Below are positions 63,040 to 64,000 of a DNA stretch of 64,000 nt, in pieces. The notes below the pieces were generated by a model, which did not search any database, was not told where the DNA came from, and was given only the letters and a program-made list of their open reading frames with translations. Every line of letters starts with the position of its first letter. The first letter of the stretch is position 1. The stretch is from positions 5,525,262-5,589,261 of the forward strand of contig CM034145.1 of NCBI GenBank assembly GCA_019914995.1, read 5' to 3'. The stretch is from Acanthochlamys bracteata (lineage: Eukaryota; Streptophyta; Magnoliopsida; Pandanales; Velloziaceae). Both the position numbers and the translations under genes were made by a program.

Positions 63040-63941
63040 ATATAAGCGTTTAGGGTGTACTTTGAAAATTAGAGTTTGGTTTCCATGGCCTGCAATTAGG
63101 CCACTATTTATAGATTGCAACTCGATCGAAACTGATAAAAAAAATAAGTTCAGATCAGACCTAAATCGATTTTGGATCGATTCAAAATTAAAAAATTAAA
63201 AAACATTCTTATCTTGATTCAATTTAATTTATATAATTATTTATATAGTATATATTATTTAATAATAAAAAAATATTTAGAATATATTAATTTTAATTTC
63301 ATTGTATATATAAGAATTATATGACCAGTAATTTATCAGTACTTTTTCAAAATTTTTAAAATATATTTTAAATACTTTAAAATATTTGTTAAGAAATACA
63401 AAAATTAAAAATAAAATAAAATAAAATAAAATGCTTTGCGGAACATGCCCTTAAACATGTCCCATGTGTATCAATTACGTTGAAATGAGTTTCCAAAAAT
63501 TAAATTCTGAAAATTAAATAAATTTTTTATATCTCTTATAACTAAATATAAATTTGAAAAATAATTTGAAAATAAATTTTTGGTCGAAAATAATTTATAA
63601 CCAAAATGATGACGCACTAAATAAAAACAGTACACAGATGGGACAAAAAATGGGGACAAGTCACTACGATGCATACATAATAGCAATACAGTGAGTTGGC
63701 AAAGAATCAAGAAGCAATAAAATCTTTGTCCTTCTTTTCCATCTGTTCTTCATTTCGAAATCTTGCCGACACCATCTCTGATATAAACTAAGACGAACAA
63801 GATAGCTGAAACATTTTAAAAGGAAAGAATGAAACATTCTGTATTTCTTTTTTCTGAAATTTTAGAATAAATAAACGGAATGGAATTCCAATGTACAGAA
63901 AAAAAATTATTACATTACAGTATAAACTTGCCTAGAAAATT
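63040..63941. other. Intergenic, AT-rich
   Basis: The part at 63110-63200 has CGATCGAAAC and GGATCGATTC words like those at the ends of the hAT-like element at 29960, but no matching borders. An AAATA run lies near 63410-63430. The last 200 bases are the probable 3' untranslated region of the gene at the right edge. Confidence 0.45.
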
Positions 63942-64000
63942 TTAGAGCTCAATTCTTTCACTCTCTTCGGTTCTCTGTATGTATACCTTCAGCTTCTGAA
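63942..64000 (-). CDS. Last codons of an unidentified gene at the right edge (partial)
   Basis: Read leftward from the window edge, one frame gives QKLKVYIQRTEESERIEL and then TAA. The run is charged and helix-like, and the sequence just beyond it looks like a 3' untranslated region. Nineteen codons are too few to name a family. It may equally be a chance frame at the edge. Confidence 0.35.
   Translation of the reverse strand, partial: QKLKVYIQRTEESERIEL

Overview
This is nuclear DNA from an angiosperm, most likely a eudicot. Genes are split by many short introns with GT/AG borders. The protein families are plant-specific or plant-typed: CER3, ATL RING-H2, UGT with a PSPG box, CNGC, FORKED-like, plastid SecY. 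The spaces between genes are very AT-rich and full of short inverted-repeat DNA transposons. No prokaryotic or organellar features were seen. Splice sites were assigned by eye from GT/AG borders, reading-phase continuity and remembered family sequences, so a boundary may be off by a base.

Layout, left to right. The 3' part of CER3 (wax alkane synthesis) is at 1.1-3.2 kb (+). A small conserved two-exon gene is at 4.2-5.9 kb (+). A VAN3-binding/FORKED-like gene is at 8.7-11.3 kb (+). A broken GNAT acetyltransferase gene (-) spans 11.8-17.9 kb; a MULE-like element sits in one of its introns and a Copia LTR fossil in one of its exons. A repeat-rich desert at 18-23 kb holds one candidate micropeptide gene. 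A broken XBAT33-like ankyrin gene (-) is at 23.6-24.9 kb and an ATL-type RING-H2 gene at 26.7-28.1 kb (+). A transposon-dense stretch fills 28.1-33.7 kb. Then come a UGT90-like glycosyltransferase at 33.7-35.2 kb (+), splicing factor YJU2 at 36.6-39.8 kb (-), a conserved probable plastid protein at 40.8-43.8 kb (-), CYPRO4/VID27 at 44.5-47.2 kb (+), SEC61 gamma at 50.7-51.0 kb (-), CNGC14-like at 53.6-59.1 kb (+) and a broken plastid SecY (SCY1) copy at 59.7-62.7 kb (-). The last codons of an unidentified gene (-) lie at the right edge.

The live genes do not form a pathway; this is an ordinary mixed eukaryotic neighbourhood. The clearest pattern is that three genes (GNAT, XBAT33-like, SCY1) are eroded copies that still keep introns. 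They are therefore not retrocopies, and decay after segmental or whole-genome duplication is the simplest reading. I found no previously undescribed biological system. The items most worth following are the pseudogene trio, an in-frame stop beside an alternative splice acceptor in YJU2, a 39-residue secreted-peptide candidate, a GQS pore variant in the CNGC, and three kinds of non-autonomous DNA transposon with clear target-site duplications.
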